From: Phallusia mammillata
Taxonomy: Eukaryota > Chordata > Ascidiacea > Phlebobranchia > Ascidiidae
NCBI GenBank assembly: GCA_003260075.1
Contig: QLIY01000294.1
Coordinates: 62,001-126,000, forward strand
Direction of reading: 5' to 3'
Length of the DNA stretch: 64,000 bases
Under the pieces are notes generated by a model that saw only the letters and a program-made list of their open reading frames with translations, did not search any database and had not been told where the DNA came from. The stretch's first letter is position 1, and each line of letters begins with the position of its first letter. Shown here one piece after another: positions 20,273 to 31,855 of the stretch. Made by a program: the position numbers and the translations under genes.

Positions 20273-23236
20273 TTATTCAATCCAGCCACGTTGCTTAGCA
20301 TCCCAGTTTGCGAGACGATATGAAGCTCCAACTATTTGTGCGATGTTTCCCACGAGTCGAACCACCATTGCCGGTAGGCTGACAAAAAGCAAAATCCGGA
20401 CTATTCCAACATTGAAACTAGGAACTACGAGAAAAAATCGTTGCGGGTATAAAATGGGTAAAGATTGTCTATACCAGATGTCTACAGACCATGGGGTGGA
20501 TTTGGGCCCACAATATATTTTTTCTGTTTTTTTGAAACTGTGCAAAAAGTGCTAAAAACCATTTTTGCAAATCTTACTGAATATACTAACTCGGTGCATA
20601 ACTTTTTAGTTTTGTCAGACAACCTCATGTTTATCCAACACCCCTAACTTTGATTATTTGCAAGTTTCCACTACATGAAAACTTTGCATTTAAAACATGA
20701 CCTTCAGGGCATCAAAATATTTTTTTTTGTAAAATTTTGGGTTTGTTTAACTTGCTTTAAAAGTATTTTACGTGATAATTAAGTTGTAAAAAAAGAACTT
20801 AGGCAAAAAAGTTAAAAGTTAACTTACCTAAAAAACCTTCTGTAAAATGCAAAATGTACAGTAGCATGATGAAAAATTCATTTCCTGAAACTTGGAAAGA
20901 ATTAAGTGGCTGAAAAATCAAGAACAAATATGACCATTTATTTCATTTCCATATTAAAGCATTGCCAGGCAACAGTCTGAAAGAGGCGTTAATTTTACCT
21001 CGGAGTAATGGATTGCGGCAATATAATTATTGCTTGATTTGTTGTGTGATTTTACATTCTCTCCAATTACTGTTGATGCATGTAGGTGCGACCACGAGCC
21101 TGTGTACAGAATAATTGTCCTGGAAAAACAACAAACACCCAACTGATGGTATAAAGCAATATCGCTGTTTAAAGATCTCAAAAACATTGTAAACGTGGCC
21201 TAACCTGACATATTAACGAGACATGCGTTCGACAGTAAAATAAAACATACATTGCGCAGTCGCACTCGAATAAAATGAATAAAACGGCTGTCTACATCAA
21301 GACCACAAATCAAAGCAAAACCTACCATAGTTGAATGAAAATTGTATATTCCGGGAAGAATTGACAAATTTTCATCAAAAATGCAACATTCCCTGCTACA
21401 TCCACTAAGAAGTCGAAAAGCTCCCCGAATTTTGTGCACTAACAACAAAAAAGTAAACGTTGCTAAATATAGTTGCCGTTTCAAAATAGCCTCATACATT
21501 TTTAGTTAAGACTGTTGCCGACTGGAATTTAATACTTCGGCCGCCAAGCGTGCAAGGAATCGTTTAAATACATCAAGTAACTAGACACGTATAAAGTTCA
21601 TTTGACATGTAATACAAAAATCCATGTCGTCTAAACCAGTGATTCCAAACCTTTTTTACATCGTTGTTAAATTATCGTACAAGCAAGCCCACAATTGGTG
21701 CACGAACACGAACGAAGAATCTCCAAACAAGACCTGAACGCAAAATTTTGTTGTAATAAACCCTAACAGTTTTCTTCAAACTAAGCTGGCCCCGAAAGCC
21801 CTCTCCGACTTACATCTTCCTTGCAGTCAAACATTGTTGAACATGATTTTATATCTTAGGCAACTGAAAGGTTTAATTTAACTCCTATTACGCGTGGCAA
21901 TTCTCCTACGACGGTTTGGGACACACTTGCAAAACAAAAATCATGATTGTTTGTGCGCAATCAGTGATGGCATCAGATAGTATAGAATTGCTCAGCAATG
22001 GAGACTCGTTTGCATTTCTAATTCTGCTTTTTGGTTTTGGTAACTTTAGGTTTGGGTCGGAATATTAAAGTCATTTGAAGCAGAGTTGTCAGCGCGCACG
22101 AAATTCGAGCCTGAACCCGGCACGAGCCCGAAGTCATGAGTCCGAAGCCCGGCCCGAACCAGAATTGTAAAGCCCGTTTAGGCCCGAGTGTTTGATTGAC
22201 ATTCCTATAATAAAGAATGCATACACCATGGACAACATAAAACAATGGTTTAATCAAGACGTTTTACGAATGTTGGTCATTAGGTTTAGTCCAGCAACAG
22301 GCTATTTAGATAATTTCTTGCAACTCTAAATTAATGTATCACCGGAATTGTTCGTGTATATTACCGCTCTTTTATCACCAACCTGGTTGTAGCGTCGAGC
22401 GATTGGACCGTCAATAAAATCCAAGAAAACATCGAAAAGATGAAGGCTCACAGCGGCTACGTAATAGTTAGACATGCACAACAACTTCGCCAATAACAGT
22501 ACCAGCCGCACACCACCTGGAAATGGTTAAAAACAGTTTCCATGTTCATTACACACAAAGTACTGATAATACATTTAGTACATGTGTCACCAAATCGTGT
22601 TGATAACTTTGTAACATCAAAAAATAATCTACTCCTTTCGAAAGTTTTCCTGTCGCTAACACTTAAACTGTACAATATAGTTAAACTGTACAATATAACA
22701 AGGCGGTTACATAACAGGTAAAGTTTTTGAAAAAAAAAACACTTTGCTCCACTAATTATTCCGAACCAATGCAGCCGACTTGAAAAAAATAGTTTTACGG
22801 TCCACAACTTAACGCTATCGTTCCATACATACTTTTTAAATACACCGGCAAATGTGGCAGATACGCTTGAAATCTTTAAGTGGCACCAGTTAACGTTGCA
22901 TAGGTTTCGCAGTTAACAAACATTCACATGCTATACAGCGAGCCGACTTATTCTCCAACTTAGGTTATCTTCGATGAGTTTGTGAATTTGAGGCAGCTCT
23001 ATACTCTGCTCCCAAATCAAATACCCATTCAACAAACATTTGACACTTAATATTGTCAAATTACTAAATACAACGGAAGGAAGCTATTAGCAAATGATTA
23101 GCGCGCAAGTGTATTTCATTGCGGCAAGCACAAATTGAATTATCGTCGAATTTAAAACACTTCAAACATGCGCAAACTTACCAATAATATTTGGCCAGAA
23201 AAGAAAGATATCGGTTGGCTTGTGCTTTGAACCCAT
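20273..23236 (-). CDS. CDIPT: CDP-diacylglycerol-inositol 3-phosphatidyltransferase (PI synthase), complete six-exon gene
   Basis: Makes phosphatidylinositol from CDP-diacylglycerol and myo-inositol in the ER membrane. Minus-strand exons: 23182-23236, 22383-22516, 21326-21438, 20999-21119, 20828-20909, 20273-20424. Every junction is GT-AG, phases agree throughout, and the product is 218 aa (human 213). Exon 1 gives I-F-L-F-W-P-N-I-I-G. The CDP-alcohol phosphotransferase signature D-x2-D-G-x2-A-R-x8-G-x3-D-x3-D is complete: D-F-I-D-G-P-I-A-R-R in exon 2 and F-G-E-L-F-D-F-L-V-D in exon 3, whose correct frame is not the longest open one. Exon 5 gives G-N-E-F-F-I-M-L-L-Y and L-H-F-T-E-G. Exon 6 encodes the last helix and a charged tail. 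The LDVASHW block of vertebrates is changed to Y-T-G-S-W-S-H-L-H. Intron 2 contains a GC-rich patch (22090-22190). Confidence 0.95.
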
Positions 23237-24186
23237 ATTTTTACACAAACTACAATATCTGAAACACAATCACATGGTAATTAGTGGGACTTTGCATTGA
23301 TTTATTTTAATCACAACAATTTTCGAGTGATCCAGACCTTTCCGTTTGTCTCGTTTGCAACTTTACCTAGTCATGGACATAAAAAATGTATTTTTTCCTG
23401 TACAGAAAATCACTTTATTTTTACTTTAGCTATGCATGATTTCTAACACCTAACAAATCTATCAAAAGTTTTCTGCGTAAAGATATGAAAGGGATTTGCA
23501 TCAAAAATATCTGACCGTTTAAAACAATGGACTACCTAAAGCTAACGTTAACAACGTGCCAACTGCTGGTGTATACACTTACATTTGTGTCAACGCACCA
23601 CCATGGCTAGTAAGTGTTTGCTAACGACCGAGATGTATATTTGACTTGTTCGAAGCTATGTCTACACAAAGCAACGTGGCAGACCATCGACTAACGTGTA
23701 CATAAAAAAACAATATTTCCAGTCAAGTGTTTGCCAAGCCCAACAGCCGTTGTGTTTGTGACCACGCAATAGTTTCTGCCAACATTACAGTGCACCGACC
23801 ACTCCGCGAAAAGTAAGTTTCAAGACAAAGAATAAAACCAACAATGGTCGTGAAATACAACACGTTTAACCCACTAATTTGTTGTGACACTTGCTTATAA
23901 TATTTACAAATACGTCACATTACAACACTTTTAACCCACTGATTTGTCGGTCAAGTCAGTCACGTGCGCAACCAATGCCCTGCGTAGACTACTTTAGACC
24001 GAACAGGCTGACAAACAACGGGTTAGAACGACCAAGCCCATTGCAAGAAACAAGTCAAAGCTAGGTATGTATTGTATATAAAGTTGTTTTTTCCCCTTGA
24101 AATCTTTAAGATGTAGGCTATTGGTTAGCCTATATGCTGTAAATGCTTTATGCCAGGGCCGGGTAATCACATTTTTACGCCCCAAT
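23237..24186. other. upstream region of CDIPT; non-coding
   Basis: This is the presumed promoter side of CDIPT. A pair of related segments around 23850-23900 and 23910-23960 (acaacac[g/t]tt[t]aacccactaatttgt) forms a short local repeat. No gene is supported. Confidence 0.5.
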
Positions 24187-24257
24187 ATTGGTTGGACCAG
24201 TCGAGGGGGCCCTAGAATGGTTAGATTCCAGGGCCCTCCTCGACTGGTCTAACCAAT
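24187..24257. repeat. strong 71-nt hairpin
   Basis: Arm 24187-24213 (ATTGGTTGGACCAGTCGAGG...) pairs with 24230-24257 around a 16-nt loop, with one G-T opposition and one single-base bulge over about 27 pairs. Pairing stops abruptly at both outer ends. It could be a pre-miRNA-like hairpin or a minimal inverted-repeat element. No target duplication is evident. Confidence 0.8.
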
Positions 24258-25140
24258 GCTTCCCCCCTTTGCTTCTTTTGAGATTTTATTATCCAGCAAC
24301 ACATAAGAAAGTAATTAGACAAGTTTTGTTTTGTGCCCAATTGCTCTATCAAAGGTTTCCCCGCCGCACTTTCGCCAGCCGCATGGTTGCAACTTGTAAG
24401 TAGTCGGAGAAAAGTGCAGATTTTATAAACGGCCATAACATTCGGAATACACGATGTGTGGGCTTGTAGTTTGCAGAAGTACTGGATATGAGAGCAAATT
24501 AAGAAGTCATATCAGAAACATTGCAAAAAATAAAAAGGATTGGTTAGAAGATTTAAGTAAAGTCAGATAAGTATAGACAATTGACCTGCGCAGAATGTCT
24601 GCAAAATTTAATTAACTGCTTGTTTGTCTAACAAAAGTTACGAAACTTAAGACCTTGTCGAGGGCAATCTCCAAAGCTACGAGCCGCTGTACGCCATAAC
24701 GACCTACCAGCACCTTTCTAAAACAAAACACTGTTACGCAACATCGATTTTTAAGAAAGTTACAGCGTTTATTGATTAGTTGCCAAGTTTGTAAACTTGA
24801 GTGTGTGTAAATTTTGTTCGTTGCTTGGACGATGTGGAAATGGCGTCATATTTCCATTTTGTGTGTTTTGGTTTATTAGCACAACTTATCTAAAAAAAAT
24901 GCTTTAAGTGAAGGTTTTGGTCACTTTTGTTTGTAGTATTTTCTCAAGCAATAAACTTTAAATAGTGCTTTTTATGACCCAAAACATATTTAAAGCGCGT
25001 AAAATGATTCCAGATGCATTTTTTGTTTTCACAAAATTTTGCCCAGTAGATGTCAATAAAGAGCCCCAAAATGAAGTATTTCAGGAAATTGCACTTAAGC
25101 TGTTGCTTACAGTGCAATTCCTGAGCTGATCGTAGACCTA
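24258..25140. other. non-coding interval
   Basis: AT-rich with no supported gene. A donor-like gtaagtag at 24397 follows a short open stretch, but nothing extends it. Confidence 0.45.
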
Positions 25141-25380
25141 ATGTTCGTCACAAATTTCGTTTGCAGATTTGATTCCAAAACAAACTTTGTTTGCAAATGT
25201 AATTTCAAAACAAAATTTGTGTGCAAATTTGATTGCGAAACAAATTTCCTTTACAAACTTGATTTCGACAGAAATTTCGTTAACAAAATTGATTTCGAAA
25301 CAAATTTCTTTTACACATTTGATTTCAAAACAAAATATGTTTAAAAATTTGATTTCAAAAGAAATTTTGTTTAAAATTTT
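25141..25380 (+). repeat. 30-bp minisatellite
   Basis: About eight diverged units of the form aaacaaatttcgtttacaaa plus ttgatttcg repeat at 30-bp spacing. Since 30 is divisible by 3, several frames stay open and read as periodic N-F-V/F-D-F-K-T peptides without biological meaning. The array resumes at 30449-30505, on the other side of the retrotransposon. Confidence 0.85.
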
Positions 25381-25792
25381 TTTTGCAATATTAAATCTGA
25401 AAATTAAGGTTGTTTAGGGCCTTGCTTGCATAAATTTTAAATATACCACTACTAATGGTGTAGGTATTCTATTTGAATAAGGTTGCTTAGGTAACTCTAT
25501 TTAAATAAAAAATCTGATCTGCTGAAAAATTGTGAGAAAATCCCCCCCCCCTGATTGCGAAACAAATTTCCTTTACAAACTTGATTTCGACAGAAATTTT
25601 GTTTACAATTTTTTTTGCAATATTAAATCTGAAAATTAAGGTTGTTTAGGGCCTTGCTTGCATAAATTTTGAATATACCACTACTAATGGTGTAGGTATT
25701 CTATTTGAATAAGGTTGCTTAGGTAACTCTATTTAAATAAAAAATCTGATCTGCTGAAAAATTGTGAGAAAACTTGAGGAATATTTTTCAAG

Positions 25793-26569
25793 ATGTCTCA
25801 ATGTCAACTAAGGAAAAAGAAGGATGAACAATCTGTGGTTCTTGATAGGATAGAATCCCTGAGGGATGAGGTTCGGGAGAGTAAAACCTCCACCGACTCA
25901 ACCCTAAAAGAACTGATCAATGAGCTCAGGGAGATCCGCAAGAGCCAAACTTTCTTGCAGGAACAATATGATAAGGTACAGACTCAGCTGGTAAACAACG
26001 AGGCTGAGATGAAACTTCTAAAAACTGAAAATAAGGAACTCAAAAAGGCTGTAAAAGAACTACAAGTGCAAACAATCGCCAATGCAGAGAACTTAAATGA
26101 TCTCGAGCAATATGGCAGAAGACCATGCTTGGAGTTCAAAGGCCTTCCCTATTCGGAAACGGAGTGCACAGATGACTTAGTCATCTCTGCTGTGAAGAGG
26201 CTAGGGATCACCATCTCCAAGCCTGACATAAGCATCTCTCACCGACTTAGGAGAGTCTCGAAAGATCATCCCCGTCCGGCAATCATTGCTAAATTTATGA
26301 GCCGGAAAGTGAGAGATGCCATTTACTCCAACCGGTATAGGCTGAAACAATCCAACAAAGGCGTAGCCCCTGGGAATCAAATTTTCATCAATGAGAGTCT
26401 GACAAAGAAGAACCGTGAGAGATTTAACAACTGTCTCCGGTTTAGGAGGGAGCATCAATACCATCACATCTGGACTAGGAACGGAGCGACATTTCTGAAG
26501 AAGGATGACAACAGCAACATCATTGCCATCCACAGCGACAAAGACTTGGTGAGGCATAAGATTTGTTAA
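25793..26569 (+). CDS. LINE ORF1 protein (coiled coil and RNA-binding)
   Basis: An intact 258-aa frame from ATG 25793 to TAA. Residues about 10-105 are a heptad-rich coiled coil (E-S-L-R-D-E-V, L-K-E-L-I-N-E-L, L-K-K-A-V-K-E-L). The second half (L-E-F-K-G-L-P-Y, I-S-I-S-H-R-L, R-P-A-I-I-A-K-F, N-E-S-L-T) matches the RRM-like ORF1 domain seen in L1-type and many CR1/Tx1-type ORF1 proteins that bind template RNA. The frame has no lesion, unlike ORF2 47 bp downstream. Confidence 0.8.
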   Translation: MSQCQLRKKKDEQSVVLDRIESLRDEVRESKTSTDSTLKELINELREIRKSQTFLQEQYDKVQTQLVNNEAEMKLLKTENKELKKAVKELQVQTIANAENLNDLEQYGRRPCLEFKGLPYSETECTDDLVISAVKRLGITISKPDISISHRLRRVSKDHPRPAIIAKFMSRKVRDAIYSNRYRLKQSNKGVAPGNQIFINESLTKKNRERFNNCLRFRREHQYHHIWTRNGATFLKKDDNSNIIAIHSDKDLVRHKIC

Positions 26570-26615
26570 CACTTGTAGTATTTAAACCCACAAACTTTTA
26601 CCACTTCTCTTCCAC

Positions 26616-29600
26616 ATGAAATGCAACAAATGTGCAAGTAATCTTCACAATAACACCCCATACTTTTGTACCCGATGCCTATTGTCCTATTTACCATTCA
26701 GCAATGTCAGTAACTCAGAGCTAGTAAATGCTATTTCACCAGTAAAATCACCATATTCACCCTGTTTACTGGCAAACATTGATCACACCCATTCAGATTA
26801 CTATGATTGTGCATCCTTGAACCATGCCCTAAAGAAACTTAGCAACAAAGATATGTATATATTGCACACAAACATTCGAAGTCTGAGAAAAAACAAACCT
26901 GCTTTAGAACAATTCCTGTCTGATATGGTCAGATCCCCTGACATTGTTATGATATCTGAGACTAGAATAACCCTGAATGGCATAACCACTGCTACTGACA
27001 TAATGGGATATAATTTCCATCATACTGATACTTCACATAGTGCAGGAGGAGTAGGAGTATACATAAAATCACACATTTTATATAAAATAAGATCTGATAT
27101 TAAATTTACTGCCCCAGATACTGAAAGCCTTTGGTTGCAACTTAAATTGAAACAAAAAGATATAATATTGGGAGTCTTTTGGGAGTAATATACAGACATC
27201 CCAAACATTCATTTGAAGTGTTCCAGGATGCACTATCATCAGTATTGCATAAGCTCAGTGATACCAACCATCCTGTATATATATGTGGTGACTTTAACAT
27301 AGATCTCATGCAATACAAGGAAGTAAAAAGTATTCAAAACTTTTTGGATTCTTTACAAATTTATGATCTTTCACCCTTAATATGTCAACCAACTCGTTTG
27401 ACGAACCACAGCCAAACTCTTATTGACCACATTTACACAAACAATGTAAATATTGCCTGCAAATCAGGAATACTGACTGCAGACATTTCTGACCACCTGC
27501 CAACTTTTGTGTTATTGCATTCAACTTGCTGTGATAAAACAGAAAAATTCCTGAAAAGAAATGAGACCCGATTTATCAGTGAAGATTTTATTTCTGATAT
27601 AAAAGATGCTGTCATAAAAATACCACTGTTATCTGAAACTACATTACAACAATTTTCTTCATTTAACCATGTATTTAACAAAATACTGCAACGCCATGCA
27701 CCACTGACCACAGTGAGTAGAAGAAGAAAAAAATTGACCAAGAAACCTTGGATAAGCAAGAGTATTTATAAATCAATCACAGTAAAAAATAAAATGTAGC
27801 ATGCTTTATGTAGGTCAGGATTTTCAAGTACAAGTAAACATAACCAATATAAACAGTAACGTAACAAGCTAAACGGCATTCTGAGAGAAGCTAAAGATAA
27901 ATACATTGAAAAAGAATTAACAGATAACAGAAATGATGTTGGTGGAATGTGAAAAATTATTAATAGTTTGTTGTCACGAAAACAAACTTTACACAAAGCT
28001 CCTGCAGAACTAAAACTAGATGGAATATCACAATGCACTACAGACCCAGTTTCAATTGCTAGCAATTTTAATCAGTTCTTTGCTAACATAGGAGCAAATA
28101 TGGCATCATCCATTCCACAGCCAGTTATGCCACCACCTGATAGTTCCTTCATCATAAAGCCATCATCCTTCTTCTTCTATGACACTACCCCAGATGAGGT
28201 GGAAATGTATATATCCACTCTTGACAGTCAAAAATCTGTGCCCAGTTATGAAATTCCTATTAAATACATCAAAATGGTTAAAAGCATTATTTCACCTTTG
28301 CTCTCCGAGACTTTCAACTGGTGTATACAACATGGGGAATACCCCACTGAACATAAAATTGCGGAAGTAATACCCATTCATAAATCAGGCTCACAAGTTG
28401 AATGCACTAACTACAGACCAATTTCACTGCTATCCCCTTTTGCTAAGATATTTGAAAAAATTATGTATCAACGTTTGTATACCTACGTTGAAAAAAATGG
28501 AATGTTAACAACTCACCAGTATGGTTTTCGATGCAATCGGTCCACCTCCCTGGCAATTTACGACATCCATGAAAAAGTGTTAGCTGCGCTTGATCAAAAA
28601 CAATACACATGTGCCATTTTCTTGGACCTGTCAAAAGCGTTTGACACAGTCGATCACAGGGTTTTGTTGTGGAAGTTAGAGCATCAGTATGGAATACGGG
28701 GAAGCCCCCTAGAACTGTTCCGTAGCTACTTAAGTCACCGTAAACAATGCACACGCATAGCAAATGTAACATCACAACTGCTAAACGTTACCTGTGGCTT
28801 CCCTCAAGGTTCGTCACTGGCTCCTTTACTCTTCTCGCTTTACATAAACGATTTACCAACGGCATCTAAATTCACAACGAAACTCTTTGCGGATGACACG
28901 TGTTTAAGCATGTCATCAGAGTCGCTGACTGATCTACAGGCAAACGTAAACAAGGAACTCGTTTATGTTGACAACTGGATGCGCCACAACAAACTATCGC
29001 TTAATACGAGTAAAACAACGTATTTACTGTTTTGTCCTTCCAAGCGCTTAAACACGCAGCAGTTTTCGATTTCCATAGGATCTCAGCAAATACAGCGATC
29101 AACAGAAACAAAATACCTGGGAGTTTATATCGACGATCAGTTAAAATGGGAGAAACACATAGCTCATGTGGAACGAAAACTAGCACAAGCCTGCGGTATC
29201 ATGTACAAGCTGCGTGACTACTTTGGACAACAGTTTCTCCGTATTATTTATTACTCTTTTGCGTACCCCTATCTGCAATATGCGATCGCGGCGTGGGGTA
29301 GCGGATACGCTGCATCAATTAAAACCCTTAACATCAAACATAACAAAATTTTGCGAGCTATTACTCGCAGCCCTTACCGATGTCGCGCTACTCCACTATA
29401 TCATGATTTGCGTCTTCTAAAATTTAAAGACATTTACAAACTTGAGGTAGCCAAACTGCTGCATTCGTTTCATACTGGTGCACTACCTTCCACATACAAC
29501 TCCCTTTTCACACCTATTACGTCAGTACACCATTACAACACCCGAAGGGCTGAAAACCAGAACTACTTTCATCCACGCGTAAACACCGCGTTCGGCACAA

Positions 29601-29797
29601 GATCAATTTGTCATCGAGGTCCAAAAGTATGGGAAGACTTACCACGCGATATTAAGTCTCTGTCACGCTTGTCCTCTTTTAAGAAACAGCTTCGCTTGTA
29701 TTTATTAAGGCAATATCACCCCTCAACAATTATTTCACTTTCCTGTCCTCGCCTATACCAGAATTCATATAATACAGCTTGTTCTCCTACGTCATAA
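26616..29797 (+). pseudogene. LINE ORF2: zinc finger, AP endonuclease and reverse transcriptase, disrupted
   Basis: It begins with a C-x2-C...C-x2-C finger (M-K-C-N-K-C-A-S). Endonuclease motifs follow: L-H-T-N-I-R-S-L, I-V-M-I-S-E-T-R, then Y-R-H-P, C-G-D-F-N-I-D-L and S-D-H-L-P-T. Reverse-transcriptase motifs are I-F-L-D-L-S-K-A-F-D-T-V-D-H, G-F-P-Q-G-S-S-L-A-P and K-L-F-A-D-D-T, with FADD in place of YADD. About 11 extra bases near 27172-27185 (a repeat of ttgggagt) shift the frame. Downstream the frame holds TAG 27797, TAA 27857 and TGA 27950 before the long open RT part. The RT palm itself is intact to the TAA stop. Confidence 0.85.
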
Positions 29798-30448
29798 CTA
29801 CCCTATTTCTCACTTTTTTTTTTCTTTTGTGTTTTTTTTTGTGTGTGTGTGTGTTTCAGTTTTATCTTAGTGTGATTTTACATTTTATTTTTTTATTCTA
29901 TACTATTATATCCTTAAACTAGATAACTTGGTCATATACAAAAGAACGAAATACTGCCATAGGATTCGGTTTTTTCAGATCAGCCATCCGGGTCGAAGAC
30001 AGTGCAGCACCTTCCCCAGCGAACAACATCAGAGATCTCGAGATCGATCTTACAAAAGCAGAGGAGGAGATGCTCGACGACAACAGTTTCATCGTCGCAA
30101 CGAACTGTCCTCGGGACACCCGGGTCTGCCTACGGGATCACAGGAAACGTTCCGAGGAACCGAGCTGGTGTTTCCGTTTAGGCGGGTTTCATTTGGCCAG
30201 CAGAACCTGCGGGTTCAAACACCGTCTTATGCAACCGGACGTACCCCGCCAGGTTCGTGCGGTCGGTTGCGATCCTACGGCAGGACATACCCAAAACGGA
30301 ATTCAACCACAATTCAAATAACAGGACACTTGACTCGATAACCTACGGTTTTTTCGGTGTCCTTGCTGTTGATGTATCCGTTCAACAATGGAACTGTGAT
30401 GATGAAGTAACTATGCAAATAAAATTTGACTTGACTTGACTTGACTTG

Positions 30449-30505
30449 GTTACAAATTAGATTTGAAAACTAATTTCGTTTACATATTTGATTTCAAAAC
30501 ATCCG
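30449..30505 (+). repeat. right remnant of the 30-bp minisatellite
   Basis: Two units (acaaattagatttgaaaac, tttcgtttacatatttgatt) directly follow the LINE tail. They show that the array was split by the insertion. Confidence 0.7.
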
Positions 30506-31219
30506 TTTAACTGCGGCGCGCCAATAGATTGGCTCGAAGACATGGTCCATTTCTTAATCGCGATAGAACACAAACTGGAACAAATTAAAAAAATAAACAT
30601 TTTCAAAATGTCTGACTGCAATTGCAAATTGGATTGTGAAAAACATTTAATTGTATCTTAGTTCGTTTGTGTTTAAAAGCCAATAAGGTAGGGGTCACCA
30701 ACCTATTTAGTACTTTTTACAAGTAAAAACATGTCAAAAAAATAACCGAATGCTTACTTAAACTGGATTGTTGTAAATCAATGCATATATTTTGTAAAAT
30801 TTCACGAAAATTTATAGTGCTTACAATCCCTGACGCGCTAAAAAGGCAGGGTTTATGAGATCCATGGATAACCATGGTAATGATAGGACAATAGATCGTG
30901 TGAAGATAAAGGCCGTTTTGCTTTGTTGGAGATTTCAGGCCGTTTAAGGCACTAGAGACCCGTGGTGTTTGGGCTTTTTGGTGTTGTAAACGATGTACTA
31001 TCGTGTCGAAAGTACGTACCTGTGTTTCTTTATGAAACTGTTTTGTAATCGCTTTGTATCTCATTTCCACTTAATAGCCTGAGCCAAATTAGTATCAACC
31101 AACATATTCGGTAATTGGTTCTGTGCACCAACAAGAACGTTCGGTTTGTCCAGTCCATTTGCACAAATAATTTCAATAAATCGAACTGCACTTGCCTCTT
31201 ATTTGTTAAATTTTATATT
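30506..31219. other. non-coding interval
   Basis: It holds a hAT-like terminal word (ggggtcaccaacct at about 30693) without a matching partner end, and no supported gene. Confidence 0.4.
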
Positions 31220-31793
31220 TTATACCCATTGATTCGAATAGTTTATCTCCGAAAATTAGCATTGTTTCTTTTGCGCCATTTTCAGCAACCACGCTCGAAC
31301 TGCAAAATAGTAATTATATTTTTTTTAAGAGGAATTAGATTTCTAGCTTCAGGAACTAAGTTTAAAAAACTTTTAATCCTTACCTTTTGATGTATTTATG
31401 TTTAAAAACCAAATTGGAATCCAATTTAAAACCTATAATAATTATGAGAAACTAACTGCGAAAATCCTTTAAATACCACTTCAATTTTCTCAAGACCACT
31501 AGGTATCGAAACATGAATTAGATCCGCAAAAGCGTGCACCAAATATGGAGGACAGCTTCCTGGCAATTCAAACAAACTAATTAACTAAAAAAATCGTAAT
31601 TTTGAGTTGAAGCTTACTTTCATAACATGGTGGTTCATAACTCCACGTTCTAATATTTCTGCAGACTTTTGGTTTATGACCAACCGAACAAATAAAATAA
31701 TCCACGTCTAAACATTGACATTGGCTTACCGAGCCTGGTTTGTAACTGTACTGACCCAGTGGGTAGACAATTAAACACTCCGTGTATCTGACT

Positions 31794-31855
<62 letters not shown>

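Larger units (their letters stand above)
1685..25551. other. C-run gap placeholders, left half (13 short, 1 long)
   Basis: Short runs of 10-12 C start at 1685, 2819, 4059, 4698, 9001, 12600, 15584, 16184, 17524, 17836, 19030, 19221 and 25542. Nearly all lie between two near-identical direct copies of 50-600 bp. A 59-base run at 14850-14908 has no flanking copy. The constant length and duplicated flanks fit a fixed 10-base gap symbol placed between contig ends that in fact overlap. Confidence 0.8.
25381..30448 (+). mobile_element. non-LTR retrotransposon (LINE, CR1/L2-like group), near full length
   Basis: It contains a 5' UTR, ORF1 (25793-26569), ORF2 with zinc-binding, endonuclease and reverse-transcriptase parts (26616-29797), a 3' UTR, and a terminal (TTGAC)4 tail at 30426-30445. 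The same 30-bp minisatellite lies on both sides, so the element jumped into that array. Part of the 5' UTR and flanking array is duplicated around the C-run 25542-25551 (25218-25541 against 25552-25790). ORF2 carries one frameshift and three in-frame stops, so this copy is dead in trans-independent terms but young. Confidence 0.85.

Noticed and set aside
21200-21499. Initial reading of CDIPT exon 3 as G-A-F-R-L-L-S-G-C, i.e. loss of the catalytic aspartates (a pseudoenzyme)
   Set aside because: That is the wrong frame. Using the acceptor at 21439-21440 in phase 0 gives F-G-E-L-F-D-F-L-V-D with both aspartates present.
25141-25417. Periodic N-F-V-C-K-F-D-like peptides
   Set aside because: A 30-bp minisatellite, a multiple of 3, trivially keeps frames open.
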